Below are positions 1 to 8,074 of a stretch of 64,000 nt of DNA, one piece after another (the first letter of the stretch is position 1; every line of letters begins with the position of its first letter). A model generated the notes under the pieces. That model had not been told where the DNA came from. It made no database searches and saw only the letters and a program-made list of their open reading frames with translations. The stretch is from an uncultured beta proteobacterium (GTDB lineage: Bacteria; Pseudomonadota; Gammaproteobacteria; Burkholderiales; Burkholderiaceae_E). The translations under genes and the position numbers were made by a program. The stretch is taken from positions 1 to 64,000 of the forward strand of contig CAIZNI010000034.1 of assembly GCA_903934295.1 (NCBI GenBank). The letters run 5' to 3'.

Positions 1-71
1 AAGGTCGCATCGACGATCACCGACACGCCGCCCTGCAAGGCGGCGCGCGCGGCCTGCAGCAGACGCGCACA
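1..71 (-). pseudogene. Fragment of an AAA-type ATP-binding kinase domain, joined out of frame to the pgk start
   Basis: Read leftwards in the frame beginning at 71, this stretch encodes CARLLQAARAALQGG followed by VSVIVDAT before the window ends. That pattern (ARLLxxARAAL..GxxVIVDATF) matches my memory of the C-terminal ATP-binding domain of the COG0645-type proteins annotated as bifunctional aminoglycoside phosphotransferase/ATP-binding protein. It does not match phosphoglycerate kinase, although it directly follows the pgk 5-prime end in a different frame. The piece has no start of its own here. It may be a real rearrangement or an assembly chimera. The family assignment rests on about 23 residues and is tentative. 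Confidence 0.4.
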
Positions 72-72
72 T

Positions 73-183
73 GCGGGTGTCGTCGGTGATGGCCAGCGAA
101 TCGTCCTGCGGGACGTTGAGGTCGGCGCGGATGAACACGCGTTTGCCGCGCAGATCGTGATCGGAAAGGCGTTGGAATTTCAT
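73..183 (-). pseudogene. pgk: 5-prime end of phosphoglycerate kinase (pgk), about 37 codons
   Basis: An ATG at 183 opens MKFQRLSDHDLRGKRVFIRA and continues through DLNVPQ and ITDDTR, the diagnostic N-terminus of phosphoglycerate kinase (RADLNVP segment). A normal gene has close to 390 codons. Here the similarity stops after about codon 37, and the continuation in the pgk frame no longer resembles the family. The next bases look like another protein in another frame (see 1-71). The product would catalyse ATP formation from 1,3-bisphosphoglycerate, directly after the GAPDH step encoded at 1802-2812. Expected order in related genomes is tkt-gap-pgk. Here a gene on the opposite strand separates gap from this fragment. 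Confidence 0.6.
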
Positions 184-391
184 CGTGCGCGGCCCCTGGG
201 GTGAGGATGACGGGAAAGACGCGCCAGCCTGCGCCGGTTTGCTGACGGCTGACAGCGCAAACCCCATTGCAGCGGCGGGAAGCGGCACAACCCGCTCGGG
301 GGACCCAACCGATGCGGATCGGACGACCGGTCGATCCGGACCGATCGGCGTGCGCATCCAGGGCAAATGCGGCGGTGCGCCGCCCACCGGG

Positions 392-1777
392 ATGACCGAA
401 AATAACGCTTTCCCGTCCGAGCGTCTTTTCTTGACCCTGCGACTGCCCGATCGCCCCGTCGCACCGGCCCCGCCGAGCCTGCCTGAGCAGCCCGGCGGAC
501 CTGTGGGGCCGGTGAGCGTCGATTTTTCGCCGGCACACCTGATCGGCGACTGCCTGCGCGCCTGCGCCGGACCGATCCGCGCCCGCGGACTGACACTGGT
601 GGTGACGATCGAGTCCGATGTCGAACCGCGGGTGATCGGGCAGCCGGGGCTGATCAGCGAGGTGCTCGAACGGCTGCTGGCGATCGCGCTCAATGACACC
701 GCGCGCGGCAGCATCGAGATCGGCTGCGCAGTGATCTCCCGGCTGGGCACGGAAATCGAGCTGGCGTTCTGGGTGCGCCATCACCGGGCGATCGGTGCGC
801 GCGACGAGACGGCGCTCGCTGCGGCACTGGCGATCTGCCAGCAGCGCTGCGAGCAGATGGGCGCCCGGCTGGAGCGCGCCGAAAGCCCCGAACGCACCGG
901 CCTGCTGCAGCTGACCGCGCTCGTGCAGGCCAGCGGCCTGCGGGTGCTGCTGGCCGAGGATCACCCGATCAACCGGATCGTCACCACCCGGATCCTGGAG
1001 CGGATGGGTCACCGGGTCAGCGCGGTGAGCGACGGCCGGCAGGCGGTTCTGGCGGCGCAGGCGCAACGTCCGGACCTCATCCTGATGGATCTGCAGATGC
1101 CGCTGATGGACGGCCTGCAGGCCACCCGGCACATCCGGGCCGACGAGGCCCGCACGGCGGCCGACGGGATCTGGCGGCCCCGACAGACCATCGTCGCCAT
1201 GACGGCTCACATGCAGGACGCCGACCGCGAGGCCGGCCAGGCGGCCGGCATGGACGACTACCTGACCAAACCCCTCGATCCGGCCTGCCTGACCCGGATC
1301 GTGCAGCACCTACCCCGGCTTCCCGGTGCGACCGCCTCCAGCGTCTTCGAGACGATTCTCACCGCCCCGGCCGACCCGGTGCCGCTGAAGGATGAGCGCC
1401 CGGCGCCGCCATCCGGGGGACCGACGGCCGCGGACCCGGATCGCCCGTTCGATCGCGACTGCCTGCGGCGCGCGCTGGGCGACGATCCGGCGCTGATCGC
1501 CGGCATCGCCGCCCTGTTCGAGCAGCAATCGCGCTCGGCGATCGGGCAACTGGGCGCCGCACTGCGTTGCGGCGACATCCGTTCTGCAGAAATGGCGGTG
1601 CACAGCCTCAAGGGCATGCTGGCGATGCTCGGTGCCATCGACGCGCTGGCGCTGGCCCAGCGGATGGAATCGGCACTGCTGCAGCGCTCGCCGAGGCAAG
1701 CGCTGCGCCTGCTCGACGCCCTCGAGCAGGCACTGGCGCAGGTCAGGCAGGTGCTGCGGGCTCCCGCGCCCGGCTGA
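392..1777 (+). CDS. Degenerate kinase-like / REC / HPt protein
   Basis: The protein has 461 residues from the ATG at 392; the frame is open further upstream to a GTG at 185, but that would overlap the pgk start. Residues 83-170 resemble a histidine-kinase ATPase domain that has lost its active site: residues 92-110 mimic the N-box region and residues 143-160 (ALAICQQRCEQMGARL) mimic the end of the G2 region, but the Asn, DxGxG and GxG signatures are absent, and there is no H-box. Residues 184-305 form a receiver domain with acidic pair E189/D190, phospho-acceptor D233 in LILMDLQMPLMDG, and K293. Residues 355-455 form an HPt domain with AVHSLKGML, phospho-His H404. No output domain or membrane segment is visible. 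Inferred role: phosphorelay intermediate accepting phosphate from a separate kinase. It sits alone on the plus strand between pgk and gap. Confidence 0.8.
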   Translation: MTENNAFPSERLFLTLRLPDRPVAPAPPSLPEQPGGPVGPVSVDFSPAHLIGDCLRACAGPIRARGLTLVVTIESDVEPRVIGQPGLISEVLERLLAIALNDTARGSIEIGCAVISRLGTEIELAFWVRHHRAIGARDETALAAALAICQQRCEQMGARLERAESPERTGLLQLTALVQASGLRVLLAEDHPINRIVTTRILERMGHRVSAVSDGRQAVLAAQAQRPDLILMDLQMPLMDGLQATRHIRADEARTAADGIWRPRQTIVAMTAHMQDADREAGQAAGMDDYLTKPLDPACLTRIVQHLPRLPGATASSVFETILTAPADPVPLKDERPAPPSGGPTAADPDRPFDRDCLRRALGDDPALIAGIAALFEQQSRSAIGQLGAALRCGDIRSAEMAVHSLKGMLAMLGAIDALALAQRMESALLQRSPRQALRLLDALEQALAQVRQVLRAPAPG

Positions 1778-1801
1778 CCGGGGCGCAGCCCGCCGTCAGC
1801 C

Positions 1802-2812
1802 TCAGCGGGCAGCCATCAGCGCGACGGTGGTGTCGAGCATCCGGTTGCTGAAGCCCCACTCGTTGTCGTACCAGCTGCTCACCTTGACCAGGCGGCCGGA
1901 GACCTTGGTCAGGGTTGAATCGAAGTTCGACGACGCCGGGTTGTGGTTGAAGTCGATCGACACCAGCGGCGCGGTGTTGTAGGCGAGCACGCCGGCCAGC
2001 GGACCGTCGGCGGCCTCCTTGAGGATCGCGTTGACCTCCTCGACGGTGGTGTCGCGCGCCGCGATGAACGACAGATCGACCAGCGACACATTGATGGTGG
2101 GCACGCGGATCGCGTAGCCGTCCAGACGCCCGTTGAGCTCGGGCAGCACCAGGCCGACTGCCGAGGCGGCACCGGTCTTGGTGGGAATCATCGACATGGT
2201 GGCCGAACGCGCCCGGCGCAGGTCCTCGTGATAGACGTCGGTGAGCACCTGGTCATTGGTGTAGGCATGCACCGTGGTCATCAGCCCGTTGACCAGCCCG
2301 ATGCGCGCGTGCAGCGGTTGGACCAGCGGCGCCAGGCAATTGGTGGTGCACGAGGCGTTCGAGATGACGGTGTCGGTCGCCTTGAGGACCTGGTGGTTTA
2401 CCCCGTAGACGATGGTGGCGTCGACATCCTTGCCGCCCGGTGCCGAGATGACGACCTTGCGGGCGCCGCCCTTCAGGTGCGCGCCGGCCTTCTCCTTGGT
2501 GGTGAAGAAGCCGGTGCACTCGAGCACCACATCGACGCCCAGCTCGCCCCAGGGCAACTCGGCCGGATTGCGGTTGGCCAGCACCCGGATGCGATCGCCG
2601 TTGACGACGATGCTGTCGCCATCGACCGTCACCGTGCCGGGGAACTTGCCGTGGGCGGTGTCGTACTGGGTCAGGTGGGCATTGGTGGCTGCATCGCCCA
2701 GGTCGTTGATGGCGACGATTTCGATCGGGTGCTTCTTGCCGCTTTCATAATGGGCGCGCAGCACGTTGCGCCCGATCCGGCCGTATCCGTTGATGGCAAC
2801 GCGAATGGTCAT
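1802..2812 (-). CDS. gap: Glyceraldehyde-3-phosphate dehydrogenase
   Basis: A 336-residue GAPDH, full length for the family, converting glyceraldehyde-3-phosphate to 1,3-bisphosphoglycerate in the cytoplasm. The N-terminal Rossmann motif NGYGRIGR lies at residues 8-15. The catalytic cysteine is C155 in SNASCTTNC, and the partner histidine is H182 in [11 protein letters not shown]36-D37 after the second strand is the pattern seen in NAD-using enzymes. The C-terminal [12 protein letters not shown] signature is intact. The gene lies 36 bases downstream of tkt on the same strand, so the two probably form a glycolytic/pentose-phosphate (or cbb-type) operon. No cbb carboxylase gene is visible in this window. 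Confidence 0.97.
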   Translation of the reverse strand: MTIRVAINGYGRIGRNVLRAHYESGKKHPIEIVAINDLGDAATNAHLTQYDTAHGKFPGTVTVDGDSIVVNGDRIRVLANRNPAELPWGELGVDVVLECTGFFTTKEKAGAHLKGGARKVVISAPGGKDVDATIVYGVNHQVLKATDTVISNASCTTNCLAPLVQPLHARIGLVNGLMTTVHAYTNDQVLTDVYHEDLRRARSATMSMIPTKTGAASAVGLVLPELNGRLDGYAIRVPTINVSLVDLSFIAARDTTVEEVNAILKEAADGPLAGVLAYNTAPLVSIDFNHNPASSNFDSTLTKVSGRLVKVSSWYDNEWGFSNRMLDTTVALMAAR

Positions 2813-2848
2813 GAACGTTCCTTGGTGGGATGTGGAAAGGGTGACGCT

Positions 2849-4933
2849 TCAGTCGGACGCACCGCCGGCCAGCACGGCCAGCACGGTGTCGGCGACATTG
2901 CGCGGCGTGAAGCCGAAATGCTCGAACAGGGCACCCGCCGGGGCCGATTCGCCAAACCGGTCCAGGCCCACCACCGCGGCGCAGCGATACTTCCACCAGC
3001 CGTCGGTAACGCCGGCCTCGACCGCGATGCGCGGCAGGGAATCGGGCAGCACATAGCGCTTGTAGGCGACATCCTGGCGGTCGAACACCGAGGTCGAGGG
3101 CATCGAGACCACCCGAACCGCCACGCCCTGAGCGGCCAGCAGATCGCGCGCGGCCATCGCCAGCGACAGTTCCGAACCGGTGGCGATGATGACCGCGACC
3201 GCCTCGGCCGCGTCGCGCAGCACATAGGCGCCGCGATGCACCGTCTCCAGTTGCGCCGGCGACCGGGTGAAAAAGGGCAGTGCCTGGCGCGAGAACAGCA
3301 GCGCGCTCGGGCCATCGCGGCGCTCGATCGAGCCGGCCCAGGCCAGCGCCGACTCGACCGTGTCGGCGGGTCGCCAGACATCGAGGTTGGGAATCAGCCG
3401 CAGACTGGCGGCGTGCTCGACCGGCTGGTGGGTGGGGCCGTCCTCGCCCAGACCGATCGAATCGTGGGTGAAGACGAACAGCACCCGCTGGCGCATCAGC
3501 GCCGCCATGCGCAGCGCATTGCGGGAATAGTCGGAGAACGTCAGGAAGGTGCCGCCGTAGGGGATGAACCCGCCGTGCAGCGCCAGTCCGTTCAGGATGG
3601 CGCTCATCCCGAACTCGCGCACCCCGTAGTTGATGTGGCGTCCGGCCAGCAGCTGGCCATCGGGACCGGCGCGCAAGGCGCCGCAGCCCTTGAAATCGGT
3701 GAGGTTGCTGCCAGTGAGGTCGGCCGATCCGCCCAGCAGTTCCGGCACCGCCGGCCCGAGGTGATTCAGCGCATTCTGCGAGGCCTTGCGGGTGGCGATG
3801 GTCTCGGCCCGGACACAGACTTCCTCGAGCATGGCCTGGACGGTTTCTTCCCAGTCGGGCGGCAGTTCGCCCGCCATCCGGCGTTCGAACTCGGCGGCAA
3901 GATCGGGGTCGGCCGCCCGGCAGGCCTGCAGGCGCGTCTGCCAGCCGGCATGGGCGGCTGCGCCGCGCGCACGCGAGTCCCAGGCCGCCCGCACATCGTC
4001 GGGCACCTGCCAGGGCTCCATGGTGAAGCCGCGCGCCGCCATCGCCTGGCGAACCAGGGCGATCTCGGCTCCGCCCAGCGGCTCGCCGTGCGCCTTGGCC
4101 AGACCGGCCCGGTTGGGCGAGCCCTGGCCGATGACGGTACGGCACTGGATCAGCGTGGGCGCGAAACGACCGTCGCGACCATTGGCGCCCCACTCGCGCG
4201 CCTGCCCGATCGCCCGTTCGACCGCCCAGGTGTCGTGGCCGTCGATGTCGGCGATGACATTCCATCCGTAGGCCCGGAAACGGGCCACGGTGTCGTCGCT
4301 GAACCAGTGGCGAACCTCGCCATCGATCGAGATGCCGTTGTCGTCATACAGGACGACCAGCCGCGACAGCCCGAGGGTGCCTGCCAGCGAGCAGACCTCG
4401 TGCGAGATGCCCTCCATCAGGCAACCGTCGCCCACGAACGCGTAAGTGAAGTGATCGACCAGCGTGCATCCCGGCCGGTTGAACCGGTCGGCGAGCAGCC
4501 GCTCGGCCAGCGCCATGCCCACCGCGTTGGCCACGCCCTGCCCCAGCGGACCGGTGGTGGTCTCGACGCCAGGGGTGACACCGACCTCGGGATGGCCGGG
4601 CGTGCGTGAGTGCATCTGGCGAAAGGCCTTCAACTCCTCGATCGGCAACGCATAACCGCTCAGGTGCAGCAGCGAATAGAGCAGCATCGACCCATGCCCA
4701 TTGGACAGGACGAAGCGGTCGCGATCCGGCCACGACGGGTCGGCAGGATCGTGGCGCAATTGCCGGCCCCACAGGGCCACCGCGATCTCGGCCATTCCCA
4801 TCGGCATGCCGGGATGGCCGGAATTGGCCTGCTGGACGGCATCGATGGCGAGCAGCCGCAGGGTATCGGCCATGCGGGAGGCGAGCTCGGATGAAAGCGG
4901 CAAGTCCGCGCTGGCAGGAACGGTCGATGGCAT
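2849..4933 (-). CDS. tkt: Transketolase
   Basis: A 694-residue thiamine-diphosphate enzyme transferring two-carbon ketol units between sugar phosphates. The ThDP-binding GDG begins at residue 168 ([13 protein letters not shown]). [10 protein letters not shown] at 37-46 and the GPLGQG loop near 128-133 are family signatures, and the pyrimidine-binding and C-terminal domains ([14 protein letters not shown]) are present. Length is normal. It is the first gene of a two-gene tkt-gap unit and diverges from the speD-speE fusion. The 187-base divergent spacer holds a TAGACT-like element at 4961-4966 (minus strand) and a TATACT element at 5056-5061 (plus strand). Both could be -10 boxes, but no convincing -35 boxes accompany them. 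Confidence 0.97.
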   Translation of the reverse strand: MPSTVPASADLPLSSELASRMADTLRLLAIDAVQQANSGHPGMPMGMAEIAVALWGRQLRHDPADPSWPDRDRFVLSNGHGSMLLYSLLHLSGYALPIEELKAFRQMHSRTPGHPEVGVTPGVETTTGPLGQGVANAVGMALAERLLADRFNRPGCTLVDHFTYAFVGDGCLMEGISHEVCSLAGTLGLSRLVVLYDDNGISIDGEVRHWFSDDTVARFRAYGWNVIADIDGHDTWAVERAIGQAREWGANGRDGRFAPTLIQCRTVIGQGSPNRAGLAKAHGEPLGGAEIALVRQAMAARGFTMEPWQVPDDVRAAWDSRARGAAAHAGWQTRLQACRAADPDLAAEFERRMAGELPPDWEETVQAMLEEVCVRAETIATRKASQNALNHLGPAVPELLGGSADLTGSNLTDFKGCGALRAGPDGQLLAGRHINYGVREFGMSAILNGLALHGGFIPYGGTFLTFSDYSRNALRMAALMRQRVLFVFTHDSIGLGEDGPTHQPVEHAASLRLIPNLDVWRPADTVESALAWAGSIERRDGPSALLFSRQALPFFTRSPAQLETVHRGAYVLRDAAEAVAVIIATGSELSLAMAARDLLAAQGVAVRVVSMPSTSVFDRQDVAYKRYVLPDSLPRIAVEAGVTDGWWKYRCAAVVGLDRFGESAPAGALFEHFGFTPRNVADTVLAVLAGGASD

Positions 4934-5120
4934 CGGATAAGCCGGCAGAGGAAACCGCCTAGTCTACCAAACGGTGTCGCGCGCGCCGCCTCATCCGGCA
5001 TCGTGTGCGCCGCCCCATCCGGTGCATCGCGGGTGCCGCGCCAGTGGTGGTCCGATATACTCGTTGGCTTTTCGCAGCGCATGCCGGCGCGATCACTGCG
5101 CGCCACTCTGGACACCCGAC

Positions 5121-6368
5121 ATGCAAGGACTGCACCTCACCGCCGATCTGTACGGATGCGCGCCCGGCGACGGCGACGCGTCGATACTGCTCGACGCAGC
5201 GCGACTGGCTGCGCTGTGCACCGAGGTCGTGGTGCGCGCCGGCCTCACCGTCGTCGATGAGAAATTCTTCGCGTTTCCGCCCTATCGCGGCGAGCCGGGC
5301 GGGGTGACCGGCGCGGTGCTGCTGGCCGAATCGCATCTGGCGATCCACACCTGGCCTGAGCGTGCCGCCGTCACGCTCGATGTCTACGTCTGCAATTTCT
5401 CCACCGACAACTCGGCCAAGGCCGAGCAGGTGCTCCAGGAACTGATCGCCGCGTTCGCGCCCAGCCAGCAGAACACCCACCGCCTGCTGCGCGGATCGGG
5501 CGATCCGCAACCGCCCGACGACGAACTGCTGCTGGAGTGGCTCAACGCCGACAGCGCCTATGGCTGCCGGGTGCAGCGCCGGCTCGAGACCCTGCGCTCG
5601 CCACACCAGCGCATCGAGGTCTTCGAGACCCGTCAGTTCGGCAAGCTGTTCCGCCTGGACGGCGCGTTCATGACCTCGGAACGCGATGAATTCTTCTATC
5701 ACGAGCCGATCGTGCACTGCGCCGCGATCGCCCACCCCGCGCCGCGCCGTGCGCTGGTGATCGGCGGCGGCGACGGCGGCTCGACCGAGGAACTGCTCAA
5801 GCACCCCGGCATCGAGCGGGTGGTGATGGCCGAGCTCGATCCGGAAGTGATCCGGGTGGCGCGCCAGTACCTGGGCTCGGTGCACCGGGGCGCCTTCGAC
5901 GACCCTCGCCTGCAAATCCACATCGGCGACGGATTCGAGTACACCCGGCGCACCGGCGAGACCTTCGATCTGATCGTGCTCGATCTCACTGACCCGGACA
6001 CCCCGGCGGCCCGGCTCTACACGCCCGAGTTCTTCCGGCTGGCCCGGCGGGCGCTCGCGCCCGGCGGCGCCATCACGCTGCACCTGGGCTCGCCGGTCTA
6101 TCAGCCGGAACGCGTGCGCGAACTGCTGGCCGATCTCAGTTCGGTGTTCCCGATCGTGCGTCCGATGGGCGTCTTCGTGCCGCTGTATGGCGCCTACTGG
6201 GGGCTGGCGGTGGTCTCCGACTCGCTGGACCCCTGCGCGCTCGCGCCCGGGCTGGTCGATGAGCGTCTCGCCCAGCGCGCCATCGGCGATCTGCAGCTGT
6301 ACAACGCCTCGATGCACCACGCGCTGTTCGCGCTGCCCAACTTCTACCGAGCGCTGCTGCCGGCCTGA
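5121..6368 (+). CDS. S-adenosylmethionine decarboxylase / spermidine synthase fusion
   Basis: A 415-residue bifunctional polyamine enzyme. Residues 1-115 are a prokaryotic SpeD domain; S71 in LLAESHLAIHTWPE is the self-processing serine that becomes the pyruvoyl cofactor after chain cleavage. Residues 135-415 are a SpeE aminopropyltransferase with SAM-like fold motif VIGGGDGGSTEELLKH at 213-228, acidic E238/D240 in the AELD strand, and LDLTDPDTPA near 287-296. Together they would make decarboxylated SAM and use it to turn putrescine into spermidine. The ATG at 5121 is chosen because it opens the SpeD fold directly; the frame is open upstream but shows no homology. Fusions of this type are known from several bacterial lineages. 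rsmE follows 31 bases downstream. Confidence 0.93.
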   Translation: MQGLHLTADLYGCAPGDGDASILLDAARLAALCTEVVVRAGLTVVDEKFFAFPPYRGEPGGVTGAVLLAESHLAIHTWPERAAVTLDVYVCNFSTDNSAKAEQVLQELIAAFAPSQQNTHRLLRGSGDPQPPDDELLLEWLNADSAYGCRVQRRLETLRSPHQRIEVFETRQFGKLFRLDGAFMTSERDEFFYHEPIVHCAAIAHPAPRRALVIGGGDGGSTEELLKHPGIERVVMAELDPEVIRVARQYLGSVHRGAFDDPRLQIHIGDGFEYTRRTGETFDLIVLDLTDPDTPAARLYTPEFFRLARRALAPGGAITLHLGSPVYQPERVRELLADLSSVFPIVRPMGVFVPLYGAYWGLAVVSDSLDPCALAPGLVDERLAQRAIGDLQLYNASMHHALFALPNFYRALLPA

Positions 6369-6399
6369 CCGGTCTGCGCCGACCCGCCAGGACGACACC

Positions 6400-7155
6400 A
6401 TGACGCCCCGCCTGCTCGTCGATGGCTTGCGTGAAGCGGGGCAAGTGGTGGCGCTGGACACCGACCAGTCCCACTATGTCCAGCGCGTGCTGCGCCTGCG
6501 CGAAGGCGATCCGCTGCAGGTCTTCGACGGTCGGGGGGCGCGCTGGTCGGCGCGGCTGGCCGCGCCATCACCCGGCGGCGCGGGGCGCAATGCCGCCGCG
6601 ATCACCCTGATTCAAGCGCAGCCGAGCCCGTCCGAGAGCCCCCTGCGCCTGACCCTGGTGCAATGCATCAGTTCCGCCGAACGGATGGACTTCACCATCG
6701 AGAAGGCGGTCGAACTGGGCGCCAGCGCCATCCTGCCAGTCGCCTCGGCGCGCAGCGTGGTGAAACTGGACGACGAGCGCGCGCGCAAGCGACTGGCCCA
6801 CTGGCAGCGGCTGGTGGTGGCCGCCTGCATGCAGTGCGGTCGCGACACTGTGCCGCCGGTGCACGCTCCTTTGCCGCTGATGGCCTGGCTCGCGGCGCGC
6901 CCGCGCGCGCGCGCCGGCTGGTCGCTCGATCCGCTGGCGGCGCAGTCGCTGGCGGCATCGGCCACGCGGCATGCCGGTCTCTCCGATGCCGATCTGCTGG
7001 TCGGTCCGGAATCGGGACTGACGCCCGAGGAGATCGCACTGGCCGGCCAGGCCGGGCTGCTGCCGGTGAGTCTGGGACCGCGCGTGCTGCGCACCGAAAC
7101 CGCCGGGCTGGCGGCGCTGGCGCTGCTGCAGGGTGTGCTGGGCGACCTGGCCTGA
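6400..7155 (+). CDS. rsmE: 16S rRNA (uracil-1498-N3)-methyltransferase
   Basis: A 251-residue SPOUT-class RNA methyltransferase that methylates U1498 of 16S rRNA using S-adenosylmethionine. The N-terminal PUA-like part contains HYVQRVLRLREGD. The C-terminal trefoil-knot part contains ERMDFTIEKAVELGA, CMQCGRD, then LLVGPESGLTPEE and the SAM-binding LGPRVLRTETA segment, all typical of RsmE. The ATG at 6400 fits the family N-terminus. It lies 31 bases after the speD-speE stop on the same strand and may be cotranscribed, though there is no functional tie beyond both using SAM. Confidence 0.95.
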   Translation: MTPRLLVDGLREAGQVVALDTDQSHYVQRVLRLREGDPLQVFDGRGARWSARLAAPSPGGAGRNAAAITLIQAQPSPSESPLRLTLVQCISSAERMDFTIEKAVELGASAILPVASARSVVKLDDERARKRLAHWQRLVVAACMQCGRDTVPPVHAPLPLMAWLAARPRARAGWSLDPLAAQSLAASATRHAGLSDADLLVGPESGLTPEEIALAGQAGLLPVSLGPRVLRTETAGLAALALLQGVLGDLA

Positions 7156-7177
7156 CCCGACGCGGCGAGCGGCGCGC

Positions 7178-7588
7178 TCAGGCGCGCGGCCGCACCGAGT
7201 AGAACACCCGAAACGCGATCTGCTGGTCGAAAAAAAAGTCGGCGGCGTCACGAAAGACATCGAGCAGCGCGTCCCGCTCGGCTACGGGCAGTCCCGGCTC
7301 GCCGGGCAGGTTCTGCAGGATCACCGCGAAGCCGGGATGCTCGGCCGGGTCCGTTGGCTTGAGATCGGTGATGCAGTCGTAGAGGGCGTCGAGATTGCCC
7401 CCGAAATGCGCGGGCAGCCCGAAGGCGCCAGCCAGCCGCGCCAGCACGCCGGTCTTGTCGTGAACATCGTCGAAATCGGCGCGCAGCAGCCGCTGATCGG
7501 CCAGCGCGGCGTTGCGCTGGAGTTCCTCGAGGTCGTAGACGCCCAGGGGCAGGACAGCCTGGGGCGGGATGTTGCTGAATGCGCTCAT
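7178..7588 (-). CDS. Barstar-family ribonuclease inhibitor
   Basis: A 136-residue cytoplasmic protein of the barstar family. The region around residues 60-75, with HFGGNLDALYDCITDL, is the conserved GGNLDALWDxL segment, and FADDF-type acidic residues occur in LLRADFDDVHDKTG. Barstars occupy the active site of barnase-type RNases with acidic residues. It starts eight bases after the stop of the RNase gene (7597-7980), on the same strand and in the expected pairing, so its job is almost certainly to protect the producing cell. The order RNase first, inhibitor second, is notable because immunity then depends on read-through of the toxin transcript or on a separate promoter. Confidence 0.92.
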   Translation of the reverse strand: MSAFSNIPPQAVLPLGVYDLEELQRNAALADQRLLRADFDDVHDKTGVLARLAGAFGLPAHFGGNLDALYDCITDLKPTDPAEHPGFAVILQNLPGEPGLPVAERDALLDVFRDAADFFFDQQIAFRVFYSVRPRA

Positions 7589-7596
7589 GCGGCAGT

Positions 7597-7980
7597 CTAC
7601 TCGCGGATCCGCTGGAAGCTTTGATAGTGATCAGCGCTGTAGTAATACTCGCCGGAGCGAGTCGGATCGCCGGCCGCCACGATGCGCCGCGCGCCCCGGT
7701 TGCGCGAGCCCGGCGTGCGCACCGTGTACTCGGTGTAGTGGCCACGCGGGCGGCGCGGCAGCAGCCCTTCGCGGTTGCCGAACACCGTGCCGTCCTTCGG
7801 GTAGGCGAAAGGGCCACCCGCGCGGATCGCCGCCAGGGTTTCGCGGGCCTCGGGCGGCAGTTGGGCGAGCCGGATCTCGTCATCGGCAACGGCTGACGGC
7901 GGGCGCGCCGCGGCGGGCGCCGACGCAAGCGTGAGCGACGTCAGGGCGATCAGAAACGAGAGAAGCAGGCGAGCAATCAT
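7597..7980 (-). CDS. Secreted barnase-type guanyl-specific ribonuclease
   Basis: A 127-residue protein with a Sec signal peptide at 1-25 (MIARLLLSFLIALTSLTLAS, then an AAA-type cleavage region) and a small N1/T1/barnase-family RNase domain. The expected catalytic set is visible: general base E84 in GHYTEYTV, basic residues R95/R98/R99 in NRGARRIV, and general acid H118 in YSADHYQSF. FGNREGLLP near 67-75 is the conserved guanine-binding segment. It would be exported and cleave RNA outside the cytoplasm, with the downstream barstar gene guarding the cell. The downstream neighbour on the minus strand begins 8 bases after the stop, indicating one operon. Confidence 0.92.
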   Translation of the reverse strand: MIARLLLSFLIALTSLTLASAPAAARPPSAVADDEIRLAQLPPEARETLAAIRAGGPFAYPKDGTVFGNREGLLPRRPRGHYTEYTVRTPGSRNRGARRIVAAGDPTRSGEYYYSADHYQSFQRIRE

Positions 7981-8074
7981 GGCGCGATGCTAGACCAGAA
8001 GCACGAGATCCCCAAGGCGGACGGGGCCGATCGATCCCCGATGGCGGCAGTCCGCGTCCGGTGGCGATCCCGCG

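Noticed and set aside
73..183. Simple one-base frameshift in pgk
   Set aside because: The shifted frame does not continue the pgk family sequence; it resembles a different protein.
1943..4609. Long open frame of 888 codons opposite gap and tkt
   Set aside because: It is the antisense shadow of two certain genes in high-GC DNA and has no recognisable domain.
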